In this document: piece by piece, positions 1 through 7,120 of the stretch
How positions within the stretch are numbered: the first letter of the stretch is position 1
Layout: each line of letters begins with the position of its first letter
Assembly: GCA_024697865.1 (NCBI GenBank)
Contig: JAILSC010000001.1
Coordinates: 1-50,194, forward strand
From: Candidatus Saccharimonadota bacterium
GTDB lineage: Bacteria; Patescibacteriota; Saccharimonadia; Saccharimonadales; Saccharimonadaceae
Length of the DNA stretch: 50,194 bases
Direction: 5' to 3'
Notes under the pieces: model-generated
The model's input: only the letters and a program-made list of their open reading frames with translations
Told to the model about the DNA's origin: nothing
Databases searched by the model: none
Program-made: the position numbers and the translations under genes

Positions 1-175
1 TACAAAGGGCAGAATCAGCTTTCGGCTGAAAGATTAATATTAACTGTTGTAATTTTTACAACAATTAGTATTAGGTAGGAGAGCTAGATACTAGTTGCAA
101 AAGTATTTAGCGATTATCGCTTGATACTGATGTGTTGGAAAATTACAACGCTAACAAGGAAAGGATTTTGACACT
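1..175 (+). promoter_or_regulatory. Leader region upstream of rpmJ with several hairpins
   Basis: No convincing gene is visible in these bases. Three inverted repeats are seen: CAGC/GCTG near 18-30, a perfect GTTGTAA/TTACAAC hairpin near 45-61, and a long hairpin at 103-127 (GTAT..AGCGA, loop TTA, TCGCT..ATAC). A weak promoter-like pair (TTGTAA near 46, TATTAG near 69) could start transcription here. The clustered hairpins could be a ribosomal-protein autoregulatory leader, as is known for the alpha operon (S4), but no match to a known leader is claimed. The ribosome binding site for rpmJ is AAGGAAAGGA near 157-166. Confidence 0.3.
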
Positions 176-292
176 ATGAAAGTACGTGCAAGTGTTAAAA
201 AAATCTCCCCTGATGATATCATTGTGCGCCGGAAGGGTGTACTCAGAGTCATCAACAAGAAAAAACCTAAGAATAAGCAAAGGCAGGGTTAA
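176..292 (+). CDS. rpmJ: 50S ribosomal protein L36 (bL36), zinc-less form
   Basis: A 38-residue protein beginning [11 protein letters not shown] and ending KNKQRQG, which matches bL36 at both ends. L36 is a tiny protein of the large ribosomal subunit. The classical form binds zinc through three Cys and one His; here those positions carry Ser, Asp and Ile ([12 protein letters not shown]), so no zinc site remains and this is the C-minus type. The gene sits 2 bases ahead of rpsM, the usual rpmJ-rpsM order at the end of the spc/alpha cluster. A purine-rich ribosome binding site (AAGGAAAGGA) lies about 10 bases upstream of the ATG. Confidence 0.93.
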   Translation: MKVRASVKKISPDDIIVRRKGVLRVINKKKPKNKQRQG

Positions 293-294
293 AT

Positions 295-681
295 ATGGCT
301 AGAATAGCTAGTGTAGTTATCCCTTCAGATAAGCAGGTCTGGATTGGACTAACTTATGTGTATGGGATTGGTCGTACGACCAGTAAAAAAATCCTTGCGG
401 AGGCTAATATCGAGCCTACCACTCGGGTGAAAGATCTCACCGAGGCTGACGAAAAGAAACTTAACGACATTATTTCGCAGAAATACCATGTTGAAGGTGA
501 TTTGAAGCGCCTGGTGAGCAATAATATTAAACGAATAAAGGATATTAATTCCTACAAGGGAATGCGTCACAAGGCTAAGTTACCAGTCAACGGCCAGCGT
601 ACTCGGACGAATGCACGTACTCGGAAGGGTAAGGCGATCGCGGTCGGTGGAGCACAACCTAAGGCAGCGAGCAAGACTTAA
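295..681 (+). CDS. rpsM: 30S ribosomal protein S13 (uS13)
   Basis: A 128-residue protein of normal S13 length. It starts [21 protein letters not shown], has the helix-two-turn-helix core ([12 protein letters not shown]) and ends with the diagnostic basic tail containing [21 protein letters not shown]13 lies in the head of the small subunit and contacts the P-site tRNA and bridge B1. It is 2 bases from rpmJ and 9 bases from rpsK, so it is co-transcribed and probably translationally coupled. Confidence 0.97.
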   Translation: MARIASVVIPSDKQVWIGLTYVYGIGRTTSKKILAEANIEPTTRVKDLTEADEKKLNDIISQKYHVEGDLKRLVSNNIKRIKDINSYKGMRHKAKLPVNGQRTRTNARTRKGKAIAVGGAQPKAASKT

Positions 682-690
682 GGAGTAAAC

Positions 691-1125
691 ATGGCAGAAG
701 AAGAAGTAAAAAATACAACTAATACTGAGGTGGAAGCGCCTAAGGCGACCAAACGCTCGAAGAAAGCCAAGCGAATTGTGAATGCCGGTGCGGTACACAT
801 CCAAGCCACTTTTAACAATACGATTATCACCGTATCTGATAAGAACGGGGGTGTGCTTTCGGCTTCGAGCGCTGGAGCTAATGGTTTCCGCGGTTCGAAG
901 AAGGGCACAGCTTTTGCGGCTGGTGTAGCAGCAGAAAAGGCTCTATCTATCGCTAAGAAGAACCACGCGTTGAATTCGGTAGACGTATACGTAAAAGGTA
1001 TCGGCTTAGGTCGAGATGCCGCAGTGCGTGCTATTTCGGCAGCTGGAATTAGAATTGACAGTATTACTGATGTAACCCCGATCGCTCACGGTGGTGTGCG
1101 ACCGAAGGGAGAAAGGAAACCATAA
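691..1125 (+). CDS. rpsK: 30S ribosomal protein S11 (uS11)
   Basis: A 144-residue protein. The core beginning VNAGAVHIQATFNNTIITVSD, then GFRGSKKGTAFAAG, and the C-terminal DVTPIAHGGVRPKGERKP identify S11, a platform protein beside the Shine-Dalgarno/anti-Shine-Dalgarno helix. The first ~25 residues (MAEEEVKNTTNTEVEAPKAT...) are an acidic then basic extension beyond the usual S11 start. The ATG follows AAGGAG (680-685). The stop overlaps the start of rpsD as TAATG, a coupling arrangement used repeatedly in this window. Confidence 0.97.
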   Translation: MAEEEVKNTTNTEVEAPKATKRSKKAKRIVNAGAVHIQATFNNTIITVSDKNGGVLSASSAGANGFRGSKKGTAFAAGVAAEKALSIAKKNHALNSVDVYVKGIGLGRDAAVRAISAAGIRIDSITDVTPIAHGGVRPKGERKP

Positions 1126-1742
1126 TGGCAAGAGATCATTCTCCAATTGTAAAGCAGAGTCGCCGTGAAGGTGTAGCCTTGGCTCCCAAAGCTCACAAGG
1201 TGATGGCCAAGAAATCTGGCATTCCAGGTGAGCATTCAGGGATGCGGGTACGTGGTGGCAGTCTATATTTGACACAGCTACGCGAAAAGCAGAAGGTGCG
1301 CCGCATGTACGGTCTCTTAGAAAAACAATTTGCAAAATTAATGAAAGAAGCTACGAAAGCTGAAGGCTTGACGGGTGAAAAACTCTTAGAGTTCTTGGAG
1401 CGACGAGCAGACAACGTGGTATTCCGCGCTGGATTTGCTCTAACTCGCCGACAAGCACGGCAATTAGTCAGCCATGGACATTTTCTATTGAACGGTCGCA
1501 GAGTTGACATTCCGTCAATTCGCTTGAACCCGGGTGATGTTCTGGAAGTCCGCCCAAAATCGGGTAAAACTGAATATTTCAAGAATCTTCCGAATGTCAT
1601 CGGTGCTGCAAATGCAGTAGCGGTCTCATGGTTAAAGGTCGACGGCAAGAAAATGAAAATCGAAGTTACTGGTTTACCGAAACGCGAAGAGGCTGAGCCA
1701 GGTATTAATGAACAACTAATCGTTGAGTATTACTCACGTTAA
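1125..1742 (+). CDS. rpsD: 30S ribosomal protein S4 (uS4)
   Basis: A 205-residue protein of normal length. The N-terminal part is followed by an S4 RNA-binding domain (RRADNVVFRAGFALTRRQAR, then QLVSHGHFLLNGRRVDIPS) and the terminal LIVEYYSR typical of S4. S4 nucleates assembly of the 16S 5' domain and in many bacteria represses the alpha operon. The N-terminal zinc knuckle of the C-plus form is absent: there are no cysteines in the protein. The start codon shares its A with the rpsK stop (TAATG), and GAAAGGAAA just upstream can serve as ribosome binding site. Confidence 0.97.
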   Translation: MARDHSPIVKQSRREGVALAPKAHKVMAKKSGIPGEHSGMRVRGGSLYLTQLREKQKVRRMYGLLEKQFAKLMKEATKAEGLTGEKLLEFLERRADNVVFRAGFALTRRQARQLVSHGHFLLNGRRVDIPSIRLNPGDVLEVRPKSGKTEYFKNLPNVIGAANAVAVSWLKVDGKKMKIEVTGLPKREEAEPGINEQLIVEYYSR

Positions 1743-1753
1743 GGAGAAAGAGC

Positions 1754-2704
1754 ATGACAATAAAAAATATTCACGAAGCCAGACTCGACAGTGTGAAAGA
1801 AATCAGCAGCACTAGCGCCGAGTTTGTGATCAAGCCACTATATTATGGTTATGGTAATACGCTTGGTAATTCCTTGCGCAGAGTACTACTTTCTAGCGTC
1901 AAAGGCGCAGCAATCACGGCATTTTCAGTCGAAGGTGCCACCCACGAATTTACTACTATTCCAGGGGTACGTGAAGATGTGCTCGATATCATGCTGAATT
2001 TGAAGAATATTCGATTCAAGATGCACACTGACGCTCCGGTTGAGCTAACCCTAGAGATGAAGGGTGAAGCCCAGTCTGAAAAGAATGGTGAAAAGCGAGT
2101 AGTTGCCGGTGATATTAAATTGCCAGCAGAAATCGAATTGGCTAACCCGAATCAGGTAATTTGCCACATCGATGACCCCAAAACGGTGGTTAAAATGCAC
2201 TTCGTAGTAGAAAGCGGTCGCGGCTATTTGACGATTGACCAGGCTAGTGAAGAGCGTTTGCACTCAGATATGATTGCGGTAGACGCGGTGTTTACCCCAG
2301 TACTTCGCGTACGTTACAAGGTAGAGAACACTCGTGTGGGCCAGGATACTAATTTGCAACAATTGACTTTGACGGTAGACACTGACGGCACTTTGTCGCC
2401 AAAGGAAGCCTTCGAAGAAGCAGCAGCGATTTTGGTCAACCAATATACCGCACTAGCGGGTAGCACAAAAGTAGAATCAGCTCCAACTCCAGGCACTACG
2501 GATGACGAAGATGATTCTGGCTTAATGTTGCCAATTGAAGAGTTGGATCTTTCCGCTCGCACAGCTAATGCTTTAGTCAACAATGATATTCGAACTATTC
2601 GGGACCTCGTGACTTTGTCGGAAGGTGACTTGAAAGATTTGAAGGGCTTTGGTCAGAAAGCATTAGACGAAGTAAAAGAAAAGTTAACGGAGTTAAATAT
2701 TTAA
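1754..2704 (+). CDS. rpoA: DNA-directed RNA polymerase subunit alpha
   Basis: A 316-residue protein of normal length. The N-terminal dimerisation domain includes YGYGNTLGNSLRRVLLSS, the universal alpha-NTD signature, and the following GVREDVLDIMLNLKNIRFK. A flexible acidic linker (near residues 240-255, TTDDEDDSG) leads to a complete alpha-CTD (LPIEELDLSARTANALVNND..IRDL..LKGFGQKALDEVKEKL), so activator and UP-element contacts are probably kept. The gene lies 11 bases after rpsD and 1 base before rplQ. Confidence 0.98.
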   Translation: MTIKNIHEARLDSVKEISSTSAEFVIKPLYYGYGNTLGNSLRRVLLSSVKGAAITAFSVEGATHEFTTIPGVREDVLDIMLNLKNIRFKMHTDAPVELTLEMKGEAQSEKNGEKRVVAGDIKLPAEIELANPNQVICHIDDPKTVVKMHFVVESGRGYLTIDQASEERLHSDMIAVDAVFTPVLRVRYKVENTRVGQDTNLQQLTLTVDTDGTLSPKEAFEEAAAILVNQYTALAGSTKVESAPTPGTTDDEDDSGLMLPIEELDLSARTANALVNNDIRTIRDLVTLSEGDLKDLKGFGQKALDEVKEKLTELNI

Positions 2705-2705
2705 A

Positions 2706-3188
2706 ATGCATCGCCATGGATATAAAGGCCGAAAGTTTGGCCGAGAAACAGACCAGAGACGAGCACTCCGTCGTGGGCTAGTGTGCTCTCTCATTGAATA
2801 TCAATCTATAACTACAACTTTGGCTCGGTGTAAAGAGATTCGTCGAGAAGCCGAAAAGCTAATTACTTTAGCACGTAAAGGTGGTTTGCATAACCGACGC
2901 ATGATTATTGCTCGGCTAAATAGCCTAGAGACAGCAAATTTGTTGGTAGACGTAGTTGCGCCACAAATTAAGCGTGACAGCGGTTATTTGCGAATCGAAC
3001 GAGCAGGTTACCGTCGCGGAGATAATGCGGAAATGGGAACAATTAGCTTTGTAGATGAAATCGACTTCGAAGTAAAACCAGAGAAGCCGGCTAAGAAGAC
3101 TACTGAAGCTAAGAAGCCTGCTGCAGCCAAGAAATCTGCTACGGCAGACAAGAAAGCCGCTAAACCAGCCAAGAAGGAGGACAAGTAA
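2706..3188 (+). CDS. rplQ: 50S ribosomal protein L17 (bL17)
   Basis: A 160-residue protein. The first ~115 residues are canonical L17 (MHRHGYKGRKFGRETDQRRAL, YRRGDNAEMGTISFVDE). The last ~40 residues are a low-complexity Lys/Ala/Pro tail (KPAKKTTEAKKPAAAKKSA...), longer than in most L17 proteins. L17 sits near the polypeptide exit tunnel. Its ATG comes one base after the rpoA stop and its own stop overlaps the rplM start as TAATG. Confidence 0.96.
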   Translation: MHRHGYKGRKFGRETDQRRALRRGLVCSLIEYQSITTTLARCKEIRREAEKLITLARKGGLHNRRMIIARLNSLETANLLVDVVAPQIKRDSGYLRIERAGYRRGDNAEMGTISFVDEIDFEVKPEKPAKKTTEAKKPAAAKKSATADKKAAKPAKKEDK

Positions 3189-3613
3189 TGAAAACTTATT
3201 CTCAGAAGACAGCTGAAATCAAGCGCGAATGGTGGGTGATCGATGCTTCGACTATGCCACTAGGGAAATTGGCTGTAATCATTGCCGATAAATTGAGTGG
3301 TAAATCAAAAGTTACTTACACCCCACACATTGATAATGGTGATTACGTAGTGGTAATCAACGCTAAAGATGTGGTGGTAACCGGTGACAAGATGGTACAG
3401 AAGAAGTACTATCGTCACAGTGGTTACCCAGGTGGGTTGAAAGAACTCAAATTAGAGGAAGTATTAGAGAAAGATCCAGCACGGGTCATCACTCAGGCAG
3501 TGAAGGGGATGCTCCCGAAGAATAAACTAGCTGCTGAGCGATTGAAGAGACTCCGCGTTTTCGCAGGGGCTGAACACGCTCACACAGCACAGAATCCAAA
3601 GGAGATTAAGTAA
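3188..3613 (+). CDS. rplM: 50S ribosomal protein L13 (uL13)
   Basis: A 141-residue protein with the L13 pattern: WWVIDASTMPLGKLAVIIADKLSGK near the N-terminus (excerpt W-W-V-I-D-A), then HIDNGDYVVVINAKDVVVTG and the C-terminal MLPKNKLAAERLKRLRVF with AEHAHTAQNP. L13 is an early-assembling large-subunit protein. It overlaps rplQ and rpsI by TAATG junctions on both sides. The preceding AAGGAGG at 3174-3180 is a strong ribosome binding site. Confidence 0.97.
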   Translation: MKTYSQKTAEIKREWWVIDASTMPLGKLAVIIADKLSGKSKVTYTPHIDNGDYVVVINAKDVVVTGDKMVQKKYYRHSGYPGGLKELKLEEVLEKDPARVITQAVKGMLPKNKLAAERLKRLRVFAGAEHAHTAQNPKEIK

Positions 3614-4017
3614 TGGCAGAGACGAAGAAAAAATACACCTACGGCCTAGGTCGACGCAAGGCAGCTACGGCTACTGCACGTTTGTATAAGGGTAAAGGTG
3701 AAATCACGATCAACAACAAGCCAGCGCTAGAATATTTGTCTGATAACAAGACTTATTTAGCGGAGATTACTGATCCATTAGCCCTAGCTGGAAAGCAGAA
3801 GGAATACGATATCACGATCTTAGTTAAAGGTGGGGGCTTGGCTGGACAGGTAGACGCAATCAAGCTAGCTATCTCAAAAGCTTTAGTTACTGAGGCGCCA
3901 GACCTACGTCCGATGCTAAAGAAGGCAGGGATGATGAAGCGCGATCCACGCGAGAAGGAACGCAAGAAATATGGTTTGCGTTCGGCGCGTCGACGCGAAC
4001 AGTTCTCCAAGCGTTAA
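3613..4017 (+). CDS. rpsI: 30S ribosomal protein S9 (uS9)
   Basis: A 134-residue protein of normal length, starting MAETKKKYTYGLGRRKAATA and ending in the diagnostic SARRREQFSKR tail, whose last Lys-Arg reaches the P-site tRNA. It is the last gene of the operon: the stop at 4015-4017 is followed immediately by a rho-independent terminator. Start ATG overlaps the rplM stop (TAATG) and is preceded by AAGGAG at 3599-3604. Confidence 0.97.
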   Translation: MAETKKKYTYGLGRRKAATATARLYKGKGEITINNKPALEYLSDNKTYLAEITDPLALAGKQKEYDITILVKGGGLAGQVDAIKLAISKALVTEAPDLRPMLKKAGMMKRDPREKERKKYGLRSARRREQFSKR

Positions 4018-4047
4018 AAATAATCCCCTTTACGGGGATTATTTTTT
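4018..4047 (+). terminator. Rho-independent terminator of the alpha operon
   Basis: A perfect hairpin AATAATCCCC / GGGGATTATT with a TTTA-type loop is followed by a T run, starting right at the rpsI stop codon. It separates the ribosomal operon from the downstream tRNA gene. Confidence 0.92.
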
Positions 4048-4048
4048 A

Positions 4049-4057
4049 TGGTAAAAT
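4049..4057 (+). promoter_or_regulatory. Extended -10 promoter of tRNA-Ala(CGC)
   Basis: TGGTAAAAT, a TGn-extended -10 box, ends 9 bases before the tRNA 5' end. No clear -35 is seen because the terminator T run occupies that space. Confidence 0.6.
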
Positions 4058-4066
4058 ATGGTTGAT

Positions 4067-4142
4067 GGGGCGTTAGCTCAGCTGATAGAGCGCAGCATTC
4101 GCATTGCTGAGGTCGCGGGTTTGATTCCCGCACGCTCCACCA
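4067..4142 (+). tRNA. tRNA-Ala(CGC)
   Basis: A 76-base cloverleaf with acceptor GGGGCGT/ACGCTCC, D-arm GCTC..GAGC, anticodon stem CAGCA/TGCTG around loop TTCGCAT (anticodon CGC), T-arm GCGGG/CCCGC, discriminator A and encoded CCA. It reads GCG codons for alanine. A run of seven T follows the CCA and may act as a simple terminator. Confidence 0.95.
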
Positions 4143-4162
4143 TTTTTTTGGCCGAAAAACTC

Positions 4163-4192
4163 TTGACGGGAATGGCATAAGCAAGTTATAAT
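4163..4192 (+). promoter_or_regulatory. Consensus promoter of the first FISUMP gene
   Basis: TTGACG at 4163-4168 and TATAAT at 4187-4192 are separated by 18 bases. The -10 box covers the upstream ATG at 4191, so that ATG cannot be in the mRNA; this decides the downstream start at 4221. Confidence 0.8.
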
Positions 4193-4220
4193 GGAGGTAT
4201 TAAAGAGAGGAGTTGCGATT

Positions 4221-5582
4221 GTGCTAAGGCTGACAGACAAGTCTGTAGATGCGTCGAGATTGTTTTTGGCTTTTTTTGGGATTTTATTTAGTTTTACAGC
4301 TTTGGCTGGGGCATTTTTGGCTAATTCAAAGGTGAATGCCGACGATACGACCAAGGCTGATACCGTCAATATTTCAGTTTCGGCGGCTTGTACTATGATC
4401 AGCGGAGACAACACGTACTCCACTATCCTGAATCCTGGACAGGAGTCTGCTGACTTAGGGCCCTCTAACATTAAAGTAGTCTGCAATGATCCTAATGGGT
4501 ATTCGATTTACGCAATCGGTTATTCTGGTGATACCTATACTGGAACAAATCATACTAAGCTGATTGGAACCAACTCAACAATTTCTACAGGGACTTCTGG
4601 CGATAACTCTTGGTGGGCAATGAAACTAAGTGCCGTGACTGGGACTTATACCCCGAGTATTATGAACGGTTATAGTTCTTATAGTGTAGTACCGGATACT
4701 TTTACCCAGGTAGCTAGATTGACCGGTGCGACTGACGTTGGCGATAGCGCCGAAGGTTCGAATTTGCAGGCTTTTTATAAAATTAAGTCTTCGACCTCAC
4801 AGATAGCGGATGATTATGCTGGGAAAGTAAAATATGTATTGGTGCATCCGAATACTGCTGTGCCGACCATCCCACCGGACATGCAAGACTTTACACTGGC
4901 TCAATGCCAAACTAATGCTACAGACCATGATTATATAGTCAGAGATCGTCGTGACGGCAGTGAATATACGGTGCGCTATCTTAGTGGTAGATGCTGGATG
5001 ACGCAAAACCTCCGGATTACTCATTCTATGGGTCAACCGGAGGGCACGATTCTTGGAACAGATTCTAATTTTAGCGCTACTAGTATCACTTTTGATGGTG
5101 ATTTGACTCTGGGGAGTGATTATACTCAAGCTTATTACCATACGCCTACTGCAGCTGACATTGCCGCTTCTGAAAATCAATACACTGCCGAACAGCTAGG
5201 TGTTTGGTATAACTTCTGCGCCGCGTCTGCTAAAGATGCTACCAACCATGGATGTGATAACTCTACTGCTTACTCTGGTTCTGAAGATATTTGTCCATCT
5301 GGCTGGCGTTTACCTAATAATACCGGCAATACTACGGGTGGTGAAATGTACGATCTTAAAACCGCCTTGGCTTCAGACCCTAGCCCGTTTTCCCCAATCT
5401 ATGGAGGGTATTATAGCGGCGGCGGGATTGTTTCAGCCGCTACGAGTGGAAACTGGTGGTCTTCTACTTCGACGAGTGTCGCCTTCCAATATCGTATGTA
5501 TGATTACAACAATACCTTGTACACCGGACCTCGCAATGCTAAATACCAGGGTTATTATATTCGTTGCATCCGCAGCACATAA
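4221..5582 (+). CDS. Secreted FISUMP-domain surface protein
   Basis: A 453-residue protein of the family named after Fibrobacter succinogenes major paralogous proteins (FISUMP). A hydrophobic N-terminus (about residues 12-36) looks like a signal peptide or anchor and is followed by a beta-rich region with DPNGYSIYAIGYSG. The FISUMP domain starts near QDFTLAQCQ and includes YTVRYLSGRCWMTQNLRI, GVWYNFCAASA, ICPSGWRLPNNTGNTTGGEM, GNWWSSTSTS and the terminal YYIRCIRST. No C-terminal sorting tail is present. I chose GTG 4221 because AGAGAGGAG lies 8 bases upstream and the ATG at 4191 falls inside the -10 box. Family role is unproven; adhesion or recognition is inference. It has two paralogues in the window. 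Confidence 0.85.
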   Translation: MLRLTDKSVDASRLFLAFFGILFSFTALAGAFLANSKVNADDTTKADTVNISVSAACTMISGDNTYSTILNPGQESADLGPSNIKVVCNDPNGYSIYAIGYSGDTYTGTNHTKLIGTNSTISTGTSGDNSWWAMKLSAVTGTYTPSIMNGYSSYSVVPDTFTQVARLTGATDVGDSAEGSNLQAFYKIKSSTSQIADDYAGKVKYVLVHPNTAVPTIPPDMQDFTLAQCQTNATDHDYIVRDRRDGSEYTVRYLSGRCWMTQNLRITHSMGQPEGTILGTDSNFSATSITFDGDLTLGSDYTQAYYHTPTAADIAASENQYTAEQLGVWYNFCAASAKDATNHGCDNSTAYSGSEDICPSGWRLPNNTGNTTGGEMYDLKTALASDPSPFSPIYGGYYSGGGIVSAATSGNWWSSTSTSVAFQYRMYDYNNTLYTGPRNAKYQGYYIRCIRST

Positions 5583-5641
5583 TTTTAATGAGCTTGTGCT
5601 GGTAGCTGTCCTTTTTAAAGCGGGTTGCCGTGTGTTGTTTG

Positions 5642-5650
5642 TGATATAAT
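5642..5650 (+). promoter_or_regulatory. Extended -10 promoter of thyA-folA-glyA
   Basis: TGATATAAT, preceded by TGTG, lies 20 bases upstream of the GTG start of thyA. It also lies inside the longer open frame that begins at TTG 5625, which rules that start out. No good -35 is visible. Confidence 0.75.
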
Positions 5651-5669
5651 AGAAAAAAAGGAGGCAGGT

Positions 5670-6635
5670 GTGAGCAAATTTGATGAGCAATATATTGATC
5701 TTTGTCGGCGGATTTTGGCTGAAGGCGAAAAAGTGCAGAATTACCAGGGGCAAGATAAGCGTTCAAGAGCGGTAGCTTCGGCGATTCCGGACCATACTGC
5801 ACAGAGGTCGAGCGGAGCCAGAACTATTCGTTTACCGCACGAGATGATGAGGTTCGATCTTTCAGAGGAATTCCCGATTTTGGTTAGTAAAAAGGTGGGC
5901 TGGAAGTCGGCAATTTTGGAAATTATGTGGATTTTTCAAGCGGCGTCGAACGACGTGAGATGGTTGCAGGAGCGAGGGGTACATATCTGGGACGAATGGG
6001 AGGCCGCTGAAAATGGCGAATACCAGGGGCGCAGTTTAAACCAGATTTTCAAAGAGCGTCATCCTAATGAGCCAGAGGAGGATTTTAATCATACCATCGG
6101 TACGGCCTATGGCTGGATCGTCAAAAAATATGGCTTGATTGACAATTTGATAGAAACATTGCGTAATAATCCAGGGAATCGGCGGATGGTGCTATCTTTG
6201 TGGCAGAATGAATGGCTAGAGACGGCGGCGTTGCCGAGCTGCGTGTGGAATAGTCAATGGAACGTAACTGATGGGCGATTGAATGTGCTAGTGACTTCAC
6301 GCTCTACGGATACCCCTCTGGGACTGCCTTATAACATTGCTCAATACGCGGCGCTTTGTCAGATGATCGCTCAGGTGACGGGGTATCAGCCGGGGCAAAT
6401 GACTTTTATCACTAACGATGCGCATATCTATGAGAACCAAATCGAAGGAATTAAGGAACAGATTGCTCGCTATGACCAGGCAATAAAAGAAGGTACTTTG
6501 CCGAAGGCACCCAAACTGTGGCTAAGTCCAGAAATCAAGGAATTTAAAGATTTTGACAATTCGAAAGAACTGAAAGATATGAAGCTGGAAGGGTACGAGC
6601 ATTTAGGGGTAATTAAAATGCCAGTTACGGAGTAG
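5670..6635 (+). CDS. thyA: Thymidylate synthase ThyA
   Basis: A 321-residue folate-dependent thymidylate synthase that methylates dUMP to dTMP using methylene-tetrahydrofolate. Seen: phosphate-binding NRRMVLSLW, the catalytic Cys near residue 191 in LPSCVWNSQWNV, then RSTDTPLGLPYNIAQYA with the conserved Arg, Ser, Asp and Asn, and NDAHIYENQ with the His and Tyr that hold the nucleotide. The residue after the catalytic Cys is Val rather than the usual His (PCH), placing it in a less common ThyA subtype. GTG 5670 is the start because GGAGG lies 5 bases upstream. It is the first gene of an operon with folA and glyA. Confidence 0.93.
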   Translation: MSKFDEQYIDLCRRILAEGEKVQNYQGQDKRSRAVASAIPDHTAQRSSGARTIRLPHEMMRFDLSEEFPILVSKKVGWKSAILEIMWIFQAASNDVRWLQERGVHIWDEWEAAENGEYQGRSLNQIFKERHPNEPEEDFNHTIGTAYGWIVKKYGLIDNLIETLRNNPGNRRMVLSLWQNEWLETAALPSCVWNSQWNVTDGRLNVLVTSRSTDTPLGLPYNIAQYAALCQMIAQVTGYQPGQMTFITNDAHIYENQIEGIKEQIARYDQAIKEGTLPKAPKLWLSPEIKEFKDFDNSKELKDMKLEGYEHLGVIKMPVTE

Positions 6636-6637
6636 AG

Positions 6638-7120
6638 ATGTTTAGTTTGATTGCAGTAGTAGGGAGAAATCGAGAATTAGGTAAACAGGGGCGACTACTT
6701 TTTAGATTACCCGAAGATATGGAATTTTTTAAACAAACTACGATGGGACATAAGGTGCTTATGGGGCGAAAAACCTGGGAATCTTTGCCGGGGAAGCTAC
6801 CGGAGCGAGAAAATATTGTAGTGTCGCATCACGAGGTTCAGGGGGCAGATAAGACAGTGACGGATTTGGCGCAATTTATCGAGGAGAACAAGCGGTCACC
6901 GGAAGAGATTTTTGTGATTGGGGGTGGCGTAATTTACCAAGAATTATTACCGTATGCGGATAAGTTGTATTTAACGGAGGTAGAAGCAGATGTGCCCGAG
7001 GTAGACACTTGGTTTCCAGAGTTTAACCTTCAGGAATTTAATAGAGAAGTGTTAAAAGCGGGCCAAAAAGATGAGTTAGAATATCAATTTGTAAAATATG
7101 AGAGAAAGGAAAAAAGATGA
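6638..7120 (+). CDS. folA: Dihydrofolate reductase FolA
   Basis: A 160-residue protein of normal length that reduces the dihydrofolate made by ThyA. Motifs seen: MFSLIAVVGRNRELGKQGRLLF (start and adenine-side loop), LPEDMEFFKQTTMGHKVLMG with the active-site acid, RKTWESLP, and the NADPH-binding FVIGGGVIYQELL. The gene starts 2 bases after thyA and overlaps glyA by 4 bases (ATGA), so the three products are likely made in step. The TGA stop is read as stop, which bears on the genetic code of the organism. Confidence 0.95.
   Translation: MFSLIAVVGRNRELGKQGRLLFRLPEDMEFFKQTTMGHKVLMGRKTWESLPGKLPERENIVVSHHEVQGADKTVTDLAQFIEENKRSPEEIFVIGGGVIYQELLPYADKLYLTEVEADVPEVDTWFPEFNLQEFNREVLKAGQKDELEYQFVKYERKEKR

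Noticed and set aside
4191-4220. Upstream ATG at 4191 as start of the first FISUMP gene
   Set aside because: The ATG is part of the TATAAT -10 box (4187-4192), so it would not be transcribed; GTG 4221 has a good ribosome binding site.
5460-5582. Possible diversity-generating retroelement variable region at FISUMP C-termini
   Set aside because: The WWS..N.A..RC.R ending recalls C-type-lectin-like variable domains, but no reverse transcriptase and no template repeat close to these ends is present in the window, and the three ends differ throughout rather than at adenine positions.
7117-7120. Alternative genetic code with UGA as glycine (Gracilibacteria or Absconditabacteria)
   Set aside because: folA ends normally at TGA at the expected length, and no conserved glycine in the recognised proteins is encoded by TGA.
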